Below, in pieces: positions 1 to 9,337 of a DNA stretch of 64,000 bases; the first letter of the stretch is position 1, and every line of letters begins with the position of its first letter. The DNA is from Cryobacterium glaciale (GTDB lineage: Bacteria > Actinomycetota > Actinomycetes > Actinomycetales > Microbacteriaceae): NCBI RefSeq assembly GCF_004402535.1, contig NZ_SOEY01000006.1, positions 124,001 through 188,000 of the forward strand. Direction: 5' to 3'. The notes under the pieces are model-generated. The model made no database searches. It was given only the letters and a program-made list of their open reading frames with translations, and was not told the DNA's origin. A program made the position numbers and the translations under genes.

Positions 1-661
1 GGGCGCGGCCGTACCCGTAGGCGTAATCGCTCTGCGACATGCGGATGCCGTGCTTGTCGGGCAGATAGCTGACGAACGGGATCGGCGACGTGTCTGACCG
101 GAACGGGGTACCGGTCAGTGACAGCCTGCGGGTGGCCGGGCCAAAGGCCTCACGGATCGCGTCGCCCCAGCTCAGGGCGTCTCCCCCGTGGTGGATTTCA
201 TCGAGGATCACCAGGGTGCGGCTCGACTCGGTGAGCTGCTTGTGCAGGGCGGCGCGCGCGGCGACCTGGGCGTAGGTGACGACGACCCCGTGATAATGGC
301 TGCCGTAACTGCGGTCGGCGTTCTTGAACATGGGATCGAGACGGATGCCTGCGCGCGCCGCGGCATCGGCCCACTGGTTCTTGAGATGCTCGGTCGGGGC
401 GACGACGGTAATGCGGTCGATCGTGCGCCGAGACCGGAGTTCGGCCGCCAGGCGCAAGGCGAACGTCGTCTTGCCGGCACCGGGCGTGGCCGCGGCGAGG
501 AAGTCGCGGGGTTCGTGCACAAAGTAGGCTTCGAGCGCTTCGGCCTGCCAGGCCCGCAGCTTGCCGGCGGTACCCCAAGCTGCGCGTTCGGGAAAGGACG
601 GCGAGAGGTGTTCGGCTGCACTCGTTCCCTGTGCAGGACCGAAAACCGATGGAGTATTCAC
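1..661 (-). CDS. DEAD/DEAH-box helicase, partial (C-terminus beyond window)
   Basis: N-terminal part of a superfamily 2 helicase; the frame stays open to the window edge, so the C-terminal helicase lobe is missing. The minus-strand translation contains a Q-like entry (KLRAWQAEALEAYF), Walker A (ATPGAGKTTFALRL), VVAPTEHLKNQW, the Walker B/DEAH-type box VILDEIHHGGDALSWG, and motif III-like LTGTPFRSD. These residues support an ATP-dependent nucleic-acid translocase of the SSL2/type III restriction-like branch. I chose the GTG at 661; a TTG at 679 preceded by a GAAGG-like ribosome site is an alternative. It is divergent from the SGNH hydrolase. Substrate and role cannot be told from this fragment. 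Confidence 0.85.
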   Translation of the reverse strand, partial: MNTPSVFGPAQGTSAAEHLSPSFPERAAWGTAGKLRAWQAEALEAYFVHEPRDFLAAATPGAGKTTFALRLAAELRSRRTIDRITVVAPTEHLKNQWADAAARAGIRLDPMFKNADRSYGSHYHGVVVTYAQVAARAALHKQLTESSRTLVILDEIHHGGDALSWGDAIREAFGPATRRLSLTGTPFRSDTSPIPFVSYLPDKHGIRMSQSDYAYGYGRA

Positions 662-748
662 TTCTGCCAAATCTATCAAAGCCCGCCGACCTTCGTAGCC
701 GACGGCACCGTTTGCACCGTTGACACAGGGTTCAGACAGAATGGTTTG

Positions 749-1537
749 ATGACGAAGCAACAGCATCCATGGTCGCGCTACGTCGCGCTCGGCGATTCGT
801 TCACCGAGGGCATCGGTGACCCCGAAGACCAGAGCCCCGGCGGGCACCGTGGCTGGGCGGACCGGGTCGCCGAGGTACTGAGCGAAGGGACCGATGATTT
901 CGCCTATGCGAACCTCGCCGTGCGCGGCAAACTCATCCGGCAAATCGCCGACGAACAGATCGAGCCGGCGCTGGCGCTGCGCCCGGACCTGATCACGATC
1001 TCGGCCGGCGGCAACGACGTCATTCGCCCCGGAACCGACCCGGATTTCATCGCGGCGCGCTGTGACGAGGCGATCTCCAGATTGAGCCGGGACGGCGCGA
1101 CGGTCGTGCTGTTCACCGGAGCCGACGTGGGATTCTCTCCCGTTTTTCGCAGCATTCGCGGCAAGGTCGCCATCTACAACGAGAATATCCGGGCCATCGC
1201 GTCAAAGTATGACTGCATCGTGGCCGACATGTGGCAGCTGACCGAAATCCAGGACCCTCGCCTGTGGGCGCCCGACCGGCTGCACCTCAACGCGCTCGGA
1301 CACCACACCGTGGCGCGCATGGTGTTGAAGACCCTCAATGTGAAGAACTCGCTGGAGCCGAGCGAGCCGGAGCCGATGCCCGGAACCAGCTGGCGTCAGG
1401 CCCGCACCGAAGATTTCGCCTGGGCGCGCGAGTACCTCGTACCCTGGGTGCTGCGTCGGGTGCGCCACCAGTCTTCCGGCGACCACGTGTTGCCCAAACG
1501 GCCGGAGGCCGGCCCCTTCACCCTGCCGCCGCTCTGA
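749..1537 (+). CDS. SGNH/GDSL-type hydrolase
   Basis: 262-residue serine esterase/lipase of the SGNH family. Block I is ALGDSFTEG with the nucleophile Ser17; block III is SAGGNDV (87-91); block V is DRLHL with Asp176 and His179, completing the triad. There is no signal peptide, so it probably acts in the cytoplasm. The open frame extends far upstream, but that part does not resemble the family, and the ATG at 749 places the GDS motif at the usual distance from the start. The family cleaves varied acyl and acetyl esters, so the substrate is unknown. It lies divergent to the helicase and convergent with the carboxypeptidase. Confidence 0.85.
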   Translation: MTKQQHPWSRYVALGDSFTEGIGDPEDQSPGGHRGWADRVAEVLSEGTDDFAYANLAVRGKLIRQIADEQIEPALALRPDLITISAGGNDVIRPGTDPDFIAARCDEAISRLSRDGATVVLFTGADVGFSPVFRSIRGKVAIYNENIRAIASKYDCIVADMWQLTEIQDPRLWAPDRLHLNALGHHTVARMVLKTLNVKNSLEPSEPEPMPGTSWRQARTEDFAWAREYLVPWVLRRVRHQSSGDHVLPKRPEAGPFTLPPL

Positions 1538-1556
1538 CCCGCGAGTCCTCCGTGGA

Positions 1557-2798
1557 TCAGCCGCCAGCGAGTTCGCCCGGGTGCCCCATACGCCAGGCCG
1601 GGCCGGGATCGGCCAGGGTGCGCCGGAGTTCGAGCGGCACAGTCACCGTCGTCGGCGTTCCCATGCCGATCGTGAAGGACACCTCCCCCACCTCGTCGCC
1701 GGCTCGACCAAGCTGCACGTCGGCGGCCGCCGCGGCACCGGTGATCGGTGAGTCCGACCAGACCAGAACGGATGCCGCCCGCTCGGCTACGATGTCGCTC
1801 ACGTCGCCCCACTCCGTCGTATAACTGCCGAACACGCCACCGGCTTCAGCCAGCACGACCTCGTGAAACCCGGGCTGCACGCTCGTGATGAGCTCGGAAA
1901 TCGCAGAATTGAGCTCGGAGTGCGTGTCTCCGCCGAGCACCACTCCGACGAGGGTGACCGTGTTGGTTCCGACCGTGAAGTCGGTCGAGAACAACAAGCA
2001 GGCTCCGGCCACATCCGTGGTTCCCGTCTTGATGCCGTCGACACCATCACGGCCGAGCAGCTTGTTGGTGTTGGTGATGGTGCCGATCACGGGCAGCACC
2101 GCCGAGGGCAGGGCCACGATCTCGGCGAGGGCCGGGTGGCCGACGACGAGCTTGCCGATCTCCACGAGGTCGGCCGTGCTGCTCACGCTCGAAGCGGATA
2201 GACCGCTGGTGTCTGCGACGCTGGTATGGGCCAGAGCATTGCCGTCCAGCCAGGCTTTCGCCGCTGCCAGGTAGTTGTCAACGGATCCATACGCCCAGAC
2301 CGCGAGGGAGGCGGCGTAGTTGTTGGCCGACGGCAGCAGCATCGCCTCAAAGGCCTGCCGCTGGGAGAGCACCATTCCGGCCACGACGGGGGCCACCGAA
2401 CCGTTTTCGGCGACCACGTCGTAGTAGATGTCCACGTCGGCGTCGGTGAACGTGATGTCGGGCCCAGCCTCGCCAGCGCCGAGCGGCTTCGCGTCGAGGA
2501 TGACGAGGGCGGTGACCATCTTGGTGATGCTCGCAATGGGAACCGTGTCTTCTGCGCCGCTCGAAGCCAGAACACCGGGAAACCCGACCGCGCCAATGGC
2601 GCTCGCACCGAAGGAGGGCCAGGTCGGTGCGGCTATCGGCTGGGTGAGGTCGGCGGGCTGCACGAGGGCTGCGGCGCTCGCCGGCACGGGAGCCAGGTTG
2701 GTGGCGCCGATATATCCGACGCTGCCCAGCACGACGAGCACAACGCTGAAGACGGCCAGTCGCCGTCGCTGGAGGATTACACGTCGAGAGGGAGACAT
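1557..2798 (-). CDS. D-alanyl-D-alanine carboxypeptidase (penicillin-binding protein, S11-type)
   Basis: 413-residue low-molecular-weight penicillin-binding protein that trims the terminal D-Ala from peptidoglycan stem peptides. An N-terminal hydrophobic segment (about residues 14-34, after a basic RRR stretch) acts as a signal sequence or membrane anchor. The three active-site motifs are present: SxxK as SITK (Ser90-Lys93), SxN as SAN (157-159) and KTG (257-259). The C-terminal 100 residues look like the beta domain that follows the S11 catalytic domain. It reads as a single-gene unit convergent with the SGNH hydrolase, only 19 nt away. Confidence 0.88.
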   Translation of the reverse strand: MSPSRRVILQRRRLAVFSVVLVVLGSVGYIGATNLAPVPASAAALVQPADLTQPIAAPTWPSFGASAIGAVGFPGVLASSGAEDTVPIASITKMVTALVILDAKPLGAGEAGPDITFTDADVDIYYDVVAENGSVAPVVAGMVLSQRQAFEAMLLPSANNYAASLAVWAYGSVDNYLAAAKAWLDGNALAHTSVADTSGLSASSVSSTADLVEIGKLVVGHPALAEIVALPSAVLPVIGTITNTNKLLGRDGVDGIKTGTTDVAGACLLFSTDFTVGTNTVTLVGVVLGGDTHSELNSAISELITSVQPGFHEVVLAEAGGVFGSYTTEWGDVSDIVAERAASVLVWSDSPITGAAAAADVQLGRAGDEVGEVSFTIGMGTPTTVTVPLELRRTLADPGPAWRMGHPGELAGG

Positions 2799-2844
2799 CC
2801 GTTCAGCCTAACTTCTTCGTGTCGTCCATCAAGTGCTTCCGGGG

Positions 2845-3654
2845 TTACGAACGACTGCGCAGGGCGTAGAGCGCGACGGCGCTCGCGGAGGCGACGTTGA
2901 GCGAGTCAACGCCGTGCAGCATCGGAATCGTCACGATCGTGTCGGCTGCGGCGAGAGCGTGCTGGCTGAGCCCGTCGCCCTCAGCACCGAGGATGATCGC
3001 GAGTCGCTCGGGCGGCGCACCGGCGAACACATCGAGCGACACCGCGTCATCGGAAAGCGCCAGGGCGGCCAGGTGAAAGCCGGCCGCGTGCAACAGCGGA
3101 GTGGCGACGCTCCACTCCGGCAGGCGAGTCCAGGGCACCTGCAGCACGGTGCCCATGCTCACTCGCACGCTGCGCCGGTAGAGCGGGTCTGCGCAGCGAG
3201 GGGTGATCAGTACCGCGTCGGCACCGAGCCCGGCAACGGAACGAAAGATCGCACCGACATTGGTGTGGTCCACGATGTCTTCCAGGATCACAATGCGGCG
3301 GGCATGCGTCAGCAGTTCCTCGACCGGCTCGAGCGCGGGCCGGTGCATGGCGGCGAGGGCGCCGCGGTGCAGGTTGTAGCCGGTCAACTGTTCCAGCACG
3401 CTCGCCTCACCGACATAGACCGGCACGTCCGGCCAGTCGGCGAGCAGTCGCTCGGCGTCGGGCATCCACCGTTCCTGAATGAGCAGGGAACGGGGCCGAT
3501 GTCCGGCGTTCAGCGCCCGGGCGATGACCTTGGGCGACTCAGCGATGTACAGGCCGCCAGCCGGTTCCAGAACTCGACGGAGGGCTACATCGGTCAAACG
3601 CGAATAGTCGGCGAGACCCGCACTGGACAGGTCGGTAATGCGGGTGATCTGCAC
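2845..3654 (-). CDS. SpoU-family RNA 2'-O-methyltransferase
   Basis: 269-residue SPOUT methyltransferase of the TrmH/RlmB group, which methylates the ribose 2'-OH of rRNA or tRNA with SAM. The N-terminal third resembles the L30e-like substrate-binding domain. The catalytic half carries motif 1 (HTNVGAIFRSVAGLGADAV), motif 2 (LGAEGDGLS) and motif 3 (IPMLHGVDSLNVASASAVA), which form the trefoil knot. GTG at 3654 is chosen because GAAAGG lies about 9 nt upstream; an in-frame ATG at 3711 would add 19 unconserved residues. It is divergent from the sirtuin gene. The target nucleotide cannot be inferred. Confidence 0.85.
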   Translation of the reverse strand: MQITRITDLSSAGLADYSRLTDVALRRVLEPAGGLYIAESPKVIARALNAGHRPRSLLIQERWMPDAERLLADWPDVPVYVGEASVLEQLTGYNLHRGALAAMHRPALEPVEELLTHARRIVILEDIVDHTNVGAIFRSVAGLGADAVLITPRCADPLYRRSVRVSMGTVLQVPWTRLPEWSVATPLLHAAGFHLAALALSDDAVSLDVFAGAPPERLAIILGAEGDGLSQHALAAADTIVTIPMLHGVDSLNVASASAVALYALRSRS

Positions 3655-3785
3655 GAAAAAGTGCCTTTCGAGATGAGTGTTTGAGGCCAAGCCTGACAGG
3701 TGGGTAGTCAAACAGGAAAACAGACGAGTTTAGAATCAAGGGACGAGCATTTGCTCTTGTTCGCCCTGGCCCGAAAGGAGCGCCG

Positions 3786-4709
3786 ATGACTGCCGACTCG
3801 GCCCCGCCCAGCGACACGGTACTGGTCGACGCGCTCGAGCCGGCCGACGCTCCCGACACCGCCGCCGCACTCGCCTCGGCGCTCGCCCTTGATTCCGAGC
3901 GCGCAGTGGATGCTGTCGCGACGTTGCTGCGCGGCAAGCGTGCCGCGGTGCTCACCGGAGCCGGCCTCAGTACCGATTCCGGAATTCCGGACTATCGCGG
4001 CGAGGGTGCGCCGACGCGCACCCCGATGACCTTCCAGACTTTCATCGCCGACGAACGGTCCCGTAAACGTTACTGGGCCGGCAGCCACCTGGGCTGGAGG
4101 GTGTTCCACCGGGCCACACCCAACCTCGGGCACCGGTCCCTCGTGCAACTGGAACGCGCCGGAGCCATCGTCGGGGTCATCACCCAAAACGTCGATGGCC
4201 TGCACACCCGCGCCGGCTCACGACACGTCGTCGAGCTGCACGGATCCCTCGACCGAGTGATCTGCCTGGCCTGCGGTCAGGCCTTCGGCCGCGACAGCAT
4301 CGCCGCCAGGCTCGAGACCGACAATCCGGTGCTCCGCGACCCGGAGAGCATCCACATAGCCCCTGACGGCGATGCCGACGTGGGCAACATCGATGACTTC
4401 GTCGTGCCGGACTGCACCGTCTGCGGCGGCATGCTCAAACCGAATGTCGTGTTCTTCGGTGAACTCGTACCCGCTGAAACGTTTCTGGAGGCATCCGCTT
4501 TGATTCAGGGTGCCGACGCCCTCATCGTGGCCGGTTCGTCGCTGGCCGTGAATTCCGGCATCCGTCTGGTGGAACAGGCTCGCCGGCGCAAACTGCCCAT
4601 CATCGTGATCAACCGCGGCGTGACCAAGGGGGATGGGCGCGCGCTGCACAAACTTGAGGCCGGTACCTCCGAAACCCTCGCTGCCCTGGCCGCCCGGCTG
4701 CTGGGCTGA
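3786..4709 (+). CDS. Sir2-family NAD-dependent protein deacylase
   Basis: 307-residue sirtuin removing acyl groups from lysines with NAD. Seen: the NAD-binding motif [15 protein letters not shown] (58-72), TQNVDGLH (133-140), catalytic His152 in ELHGS, zinc-ligand pairs Cys160/Cys163 and Cys210/Cys213, and the [12 protein letters not shown]-ribose loop. About 45 residues precede the core and are Ala/Asp-rich and probably disordered. The start is supported by GAAAGGAG just upstream of the ATG. A histidine phosphatase follows 44 nt downstream on the same strand, possibly co-transcribed. Protein targets cannot be predicted from sequence. Confidence 0.92.
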   Translation: MTADSAPPSDTVLVDALEPADAPDTAAALASALALDSERAVDAVATLLRGKRAAVLTGAGLSTDSGIPDYRGEGAPTRTPMTFQTFIADERSRKRYWAGSHLGWRVFHRATPNLGHRSLVQLERAGAIVGVITQNVDGLHTRAGSRHVVELHGSLDRVICLACGQAFGRDSIAARLETDNPVLRDPESIHIAPDGDADVGNIDDFVVPDCTVCGGMLKPNVVFFGELVPAETFLEASALIQGADALIVAGSSLAVNSGIRLVEQARRRKLPIIVINRGVTKGDGRALHKLEAGTSETLAALAARLLG

Positions 4710-4753
4710 CCGCGCTTGTGCACCCCACGAATCACCCGGGCAGGGGTGAACCA

Positions 4754-5371
4754 ATGATGACGTTGTTTTCCATCGTTCGTCATGGCCAGACGGACTGGAA
4801 CCTGCACCATCGCATCCAGGGCAGCACGGACATCCCCCTCAACGCAACGGGACGAGCCGAGTCCGTCGCCGCCGCGGTGCGTCTTGCCGGCCGCCGCTGG
4901 GATACCATTGTGACCAGTCCGCTGGTTCGCGCGGCAGAATCCGCCCGCATCATCGCCGCAGAGCTCGGTCTGAACGACCCGCAGATAGTTGCCGCGCTCA
5001 CCGAACGTCACCATGGCGCAATTGAGGGGCTCACGTTCGCTGAGCGTCAGATTCGCTTTCCCGATGGTGTCGCTGTTCCCGGGCTGGAAACCCGGCGAGA
5101 TGTCGTTGACCGGGTGCTGGTCGCCCTGGCGACGCTCGCCGCCGACGGGCGAGCGGGCCAGCGCGTGCTCGTGCTCAGCCACGGAGGCATCATCGGCACA
5201 CTGCTGCGCCACGTCACCGCGGGCGACCGGCCGAGGCACGGTGAATTCATCGCCAACGGCTCCGTGCACGATTTTCGGTGGGAGAATGATCAACTCCTGC
5301 TGACGCATTTCGACACAACATTGCGGTCCCACGGCGATCGCGGCGAGGCCGCCGGTCCTCCGGTGTTCTGA
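4754..5371 (+). CDS. Histidine phosphatase (phosphoglycerate mutase-like)
   Basis: 205-residue member of the histidine phosphatase superfamily. It contains RHGQTDWN near the N-terminus with the phospho-accepting His10, the acid-base Glu in TERHHGAIEG, and the second conserved His in LSHGGIIGTLL. The size and the lack of the insertions of dPGM fit a small broad-specificity phosphatase such as GpgP, CobC or a sugar-phosphate phosphatase rather than the glycolytic mutase. ATG at 4754 follows AGGGGTG; upstream in-frame codons lack family similarity. Substrate is undetermined. It runs convergently into the glycosyltransferase at 5376. Confidence 0.85.
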   Translation: MMTLFSIVRHGQTDWNLHHRIQGSTDIPLNATGRAESVAAAVRLAGRRWDTIVTSPLVRAAESARIIAAELGLNDPQIVAALTERHHGAIEGLTFAERQIRFPDGVAVPGLETRRDVVDRVLVALATLAADGRAGQRVLVLSHGGIIGTLLRHVTAGDRPRHGEFIANGSVHDFRWENDQLLLTHFDTTLRSHGDRGEAAGPPVF

Positions 5372-5375
5372 TCCC

Positions 5376-6467
5376 TCACCGCTGACCGCGCGGTACCCCG
5401 CCACTGGGAGCTTGTCCCTCGAGTACCCCGAGCAGGGTACGGGCCGACGCCGCCCAGGTGAAGCCGGCCGCCTGATCGACCGACCGGGCGGATCGCTCCG
5501 CCCACTCCCCCGGGATTGCCAGCTGACGCACGACCGTGGCGAGCGCCTCCGCACTACGCGGCTCGAAGTACAGCGCGGCGTCGCCACCGATCTCTCGAAA
5601 GATCGGAATGTCGCTGACGACGACGGGGATGCCAAGACTCATCGCCTCGACCAGGGGAATTCCGAAGCCCTCATCGAGCGAGGCGGTCACGAGCGCGGTC
5701 GCCGAGCGCAACAGGCGGTGATATTGCTCGTCGCTGACCCCGTCGTGGAAGACAAGGCGGGCTTGCGGTGCCAGCCGGCCCAGCCGAGCCCGTTCGGTCG
5801 ACGACACCCGACTGAGCAGGTGCAGTTCGTATTCGGGCAGGTCGGCCAGGGCCAGCACGAGCGTGTCGAGGTTCTTGTACGGCATGAAGGAACCCATATA
5901 GATCAGCCGGGTAGTTTCCGGAATGCTCCGGTGACCGGGCAGACCCGGTGCGGCATCGGCGGCGTTCGGCACCACGGTGATCGGACGCCGGGTGAGGTGG
6001 TGTTCCCTGATCAGTGAACGCGTGGTCTCGGATACCGTCACGACGCCGTCGGCGCCATTCAACAGCATCCGCTGTGGCCACCAGGACAGGTGGTAGGCCC
6101 GCCAGAGCAGCCGGATGAACGGGGAGAGATCGCGCGGCGGTGTGCGGTTACGGTAGTAGATCAGGTCATGCACGGTCAGGAACAAGCGGTACTTGCGGCC
6201 CCAGGATCCCATCGTCTGCATCGGGCTGAAGACGACGTCGGGTTTCAGCCGGTTGACCGACAGTGCGACCAGCGGTTCGAAGAGGCTGGTCGGTGCGCGC
6301 ATCAACTGCCAGGGCAGAGCCGGAAGCATCCGTAGCTGCCGATGGTCGCTGATCAGCATGATGAGCGGATGCAGTCGGCCCAGTTCGGTGACCAGCCCCG
6401 CGGTGTACCGGCTGATGCCGTCATGCTGATCGAGGCGCACATAACGGCAGTCGACGACAATCCTCAC
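5376..6467 (-). CDS. GT4-family glycosyltransferase
   Basis: 363-residue GT-B glycosyltransferase. The N-terminal Rossmann lobe starts MRIVVDCRYVR and carries the glycine-loop equivalent DGISRYTAGL. The C-terminal donor-binding lobe has YMGSFMPYKNLDTLV and the EX7E-type region ASLDEGFGIPLVEAMSLG. These features fit family 4 (mannosyl- or glucosyl-transferases using nucleotide sugars). Its start overlaps the end of the upstream alpha/beta hydrolase by 4 nt (ATGA), so the two are translationally coupled and probably share a pathway, perhaps a cell-envelope or lipid glycoside. No acceptor can be named. Confidence 0.85.
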   Translation of the reverse strand: MRIVVDCRYVRLDQHDGISRYTAGLVTELGRLHPLIMLISDHRQLRMLPALPWQLMRAPTSLFEPLVALSVNRLKPDVVFSPMQTMGSWGRKYRLFLTVHDLIYYRNRTPPRDLSPFIRLLWRAYHLSWWPQRMLLNGADGVVTVSETTRSLIREHHLTRRPITVVPNAADAAPGLPGHRSIPETTRLIYMGSFMPYKNLDTLVLALADLPEYELHLLSRVSSTERARLGRLAPQARLVFHDGVSDEQYHRLLRSATALVTASLDEGFGIPLVEAMSLGIPVVVSDIPIFREIGGDAALYFEPRSAEALATVVRQLAIPGEWAERSARSVDQAAGFTWAASARTLLGVLEGQAPSGGVPRGQR

Positions 6468-7399
6468 AGCGGGCGCTCCTCCGCCAGAAATTCCCGGATG
6501 AATGCGGCGGCGGGTTTCGGCTTTTCGTAGTGGATGAGGTGGCCGACATTCTCAATGACCCGCACTGTCGCGTTCGGAAACATGGTCGCCAACCGATACT
6601 GCGCGGCGAGCGGTGTGATGTCATCTTTGTCGGCGGCGATCAGCAGCGTGGGCTGCCGGATTTGTGCAGCGAACTCGCCCACATCGTGGCTCACCGAGGC
6701 GGTGAAGGCGGCCATCACGACCCGGCGATCGGCGAAGGCACTGAAGTACAAGTCGTGCTGGTTGTGAATCCAGCGTCGCAGCTGCGCATCGCGAGTCTTG
6801 GCCATGCTCACGCTCATGATGCGCACAATGGCACGGTTCTGCAGCAGCGCGTAGCCCCAGCGCTCCGGAAGGGCCGCCGCCGCCCAGTAATAGAACACCG
6901 CCAGGCGGGTCAGCACGCCGCGCGGTCCGGACAGTGCCGGCGCGGCAATCGGATTGACCAGGACGACCTCGTCGGCGGCCAGCCCGTCTGCGACGGCCGC
7001 AGCGACCACGATCGAGCCGAAAGAATGGCCCAGCACCACCATTCGCCCGGTCGGAGCCAGCACGCGGAGAAATTCCTGGAGCCAGCCGGCGTAGGCCGAG
7101 AGGGAATGTCCCCCGTCGCGGAACGGAGCTGACTGGCCGAAACCGGGCAGGTCCGGTGCCACGATGCGCAGGTCCGGTGTAACCGGATCCTCGCCGAGCA
7201 ACTCGGCCACGACCAGCTGCAGGCCGTGGTGATCGCCCCGAAAGCCATGTACCAGCACCAGGGTGGTAGACGCACCGGGGTCGCCGTAATCCCAGTACCG
7301 CGTGTCACTGCACTGGCGTTCGGTGCCGGGTACGGATGCGGTGAGCTCGCGCACCGGGAGGCTCTGCAGGAGCCTGTCGTAGGGAGAAGAAACGATCAT
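6464..7399 (-). CDS. Alpha/beta-fold hydrolase
   Basis: 311-residue alpha/beta hydrolase. Seen: the oxyanion-hole motif LVHGFRG (49-55), nucleophile elbow LGHSFGS with Ser126, an acidic residue in AADKDDIT (about 257-260) and catalytic His287 in NVGHLIHYEKP. Length and motifs fit esterase, lipase or haloalkane-dehalogenase-like members. ATG at 7399 was chosen because the protein begins just before the family core; an upstream in-frame start would add 45 unconserved residues. The stop overlaps the GT4 gene by 4 nt. The promoter must lie in the 115-nt gap shared with treS. Confidence 0.82.
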   Translation of the reverse strand: MIVSSPYDRLLQSLPVRELTASVPGTERQCSDTRYWDYGDPGASTTLVLVHGFRGDHHGLQLVVAELLGEDPVTPDLRIVAPDLPGFGQSAPFRDGGHSLSAYAGWLQEFLRVLAPTGRMVVLGHSFGSIVVAAAVADGLAADEVVLVNPIAAPALSGPRGVLTRLAVFYYWAAAALPERWGYALLQNRAIVRIMSVSMAKTRDAQLRRWIHNQHDLYFSAFADRRVVMAAFTASVSHDVGEFAAQIRQPTLLIAADKDDITPLAAQYRLATMFPNATVRVIENVGHLIHYEKPKPAAAFIREFLAEERPL

Positions 7400-7514
7400 C
7401 GGCCCTAGTTTAGGCGCGAGACTTGCGCAAGGCTGGACGCGCACCGGGGTGGTCGATCTAGACTCGAGCCACCATTGCATCGAGAGAGCCCTTTGCGGGG
7501 ACGGAAGGAACGCC

Positions 7515-9212
7515 GTGAGCTTCACCGCACCCATTCAGTTGCCCGGTTTGGCCCTCGATCCGCGGTGGTATCGCCGCGCCGTCTTCTATGAGGTCATGGT
7601 TCGATCCTTTGTCGACAGTAATGCCGACGGGTCCGGAGACCTGGCCGGCCTGGTGTCGAAGCTCGATTACCTGCAGTGGCTCGGCATCGATGCCCTGTGG
7701 ATTCCGCCGTTCTTCAATTCTCCGCTCAAGGACGGAGGCTACGACGTTGCCGACTACCGCACGATCCTGCCCGAATTCGGTACTTTGGAAGAGTTCAAGG
7801 ACCTCGTGACCAAAGCGCACGAACGGAATATGCGCATCGTGATCGACTTTCCGCTGAATCACACCTCGGATCAGCACGAATGGTTCCAGCAGTCCCGCGA
7901 AGACCCCGACGGCCCGTTCGGAGATTTCTACGTCTGGAGCGACACCGACGAGCGGTATCCCAACATCCGCATCATCTTCACCGACACCGAGGAATCGAAC
8001 TGGGCCTTTGATCCGGTGCGCCGCCAGTTCTTTTTTCACCGGTTCTTCTCACACCAGCCCGACCTCAACTTCGAGAACACTGCGGTTCAGGAAGCCATTT
8101 TCGATGTCGTGCGCTTCTGGCTGGACCTGGGCGTCGACGGCTTTCGGTTGGACGCCATCCCCTACCTGTTCGAGTCCGAAGAGGGCAACGGCGAGGGCGA
8201 GCCGCCGACGCACGAGTTCGTCAAGCGGCTGCGCTCCATGGTGGACCGGGACTACCCCGGCCGGGTCATGATCGCCGAAGCCAATCAGTGGCCGCGCGAA
8301 GTTGCGGCATTCTTCGGCACCGAGGACGAACCGGAATGCCATATGGCGTTCGATTTTCCCGTGATGCCGCGCATCTTCTACTCCCTGCGCTCCCAGCAAG
8401 CCAACGAATTGGTGCGGGTGCTCTCCGAGACGACCGACATTCCCGACGGCGCCGGCTGGGGCGTGTTCCTCCGCAATCACGACGAGCTCACACTGGAAAT
8501 GGTCAGCGAGGAATATCGGCAGGCCATGTATGGCTGGTACGCCTACGACCCACGGATGCGCGCCAATATCGGCATTCGCAGGCGGCTGGCCCCGCTGCTC
8601 GACAATTCTCGGGCCGAGTTGGAGCTCGCCCATGCCCTGCTGTTTGCCCTGCCGGGCAGCCCGTTCCTCTATTACGGCGATGAGATCGGTATGGGTGACA
8701 ACATCTGGCTGCCCGACCGCGACAGTTCCCGAACCCCCATGCAGTGGACCCCGGACCGCAATGCCGGTTTCTCCGATGCCGACCCCGGCAAGCTGTTCCT
8801 GCCCATCGTGCAGTCGCTGGTCTACAACTTCACGCAGACCAACGTGGAGTCCCAGCTGGCCCAGTCCGGTTCGCTCCTGCACTGGATCCGTAACGTTATC
8901 CACGTGCGCAAGGCGCACCCGACCTTCGGGCTGGGCACGATTCGGGTGCTGAAGACCAATCACGAATCGGTGCTCGTGTTCACCCGCAGCTACGCCGGCT
9001 CTGGTTCCATGTTCGGCGATCAGCCGGAAACCGTGATGTGCGTGTTCAGCTTCTCGCACAACCCGGTCGCATTCACCATCGAGGATGTCGACATGGCAGG
9101 TACCCGGCTTTACGACCTGTTCGGCGGCGCCGTCTTTCCCAGTTTCAACGAGGAGGGCGCCCTCACCCTTACCCTCGGGGCGCAAAGTTTCTACTGGCTG
9201 CACTGCGGTTGA
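7515..9212 (+). CDS. treS: Maltose alpha-D-glucosyltransferase / trehalose synthase
   Basis: 565-residue GH13 subfamily 16 enzyme interconverting maltose and trehalose by intramolecular transglucosylation. The four GH13 regions are visible: DFPLNHTSD (111-119), GFRLDAIPY with nucleophile Asp213, IAEANQWP with acid/base Glu255, and LRNHDELT with His322/Asp323. LPDRDSSRTPMQW is characteristic of TreS rather than alpha-amylase. GTG at 7515 follows GGAAGGA. No maltokinase domain is fused and no pep2 follows, so maltose phosphorylation must be encoded elsewhere. Together with glgC and glgM downstream it links trehalose to glycogen metabolism. Confidence 0.93.
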   Translation: MSFTAPIQLPGLALDPRWYRRAVFYEVMVRSFVDSNADGSGDLAGLVSKLDYLQWLGIDALWIPPFFNSPLKDGGYDVADYRTILPEFGTLEEFKDLVTKAHERNMRIVIDFPLNHTSDQHEWFQQSREDPDGPFGDFYVWSDTDERYPNIRIIFTDTEESNWAFDPVRRQFFFHRFFSHQPDLNFENTAVQEAIFDVVRFWLDLGVDGFRLDAIPYLFESEEGNGEGEPPTHEFVKRLRSMVDRDYPGRVMIAEANQWPREVAAFFGTEDEPECHMAFDFPVMPRIFYSLRSQQANELVRVLSETTDIPDGAGWGVFLRNHDELTLEMVSEEYRQAMYGWYAYDPRMRANIGIRRRLAPLLDNSRAELELAHALLFALPGSPFLYYGDEIGMGDNIWLPDRDSSRTPMQWTPDRNAGFSDADPGKLFLPIVQSLVYNFTQTNVESQLAQSGSLLHWIRNVIHVRKAHPTFGLGTIRVLKTNHESVLVFTRSYAGSGSMFGDQPETVMCVFSFSHNPVAFTIEDVDMAGTRLYDLFGGAVFPSFNEEGALTLTLGAQSFYWLHCG

Positions 9213-9337
9213 CCCCTGCGGTGATCGCCGGCCGGTCGGTGAATAATCTGGTCGTGAATTTTCATTGTCGAGCAGGCTCGCAGCACGTACTCTTGGGCTA
9301 AAGCAAGCAATCGTCAAGGTCTGGAGGCCGGTCGATC

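Noticed and set aside
8049-9317. 422-codon minus-strand frame over treS
   Set aside because: Antisense of catalytic GH13 regions. No family resemblance and no ribosome site.
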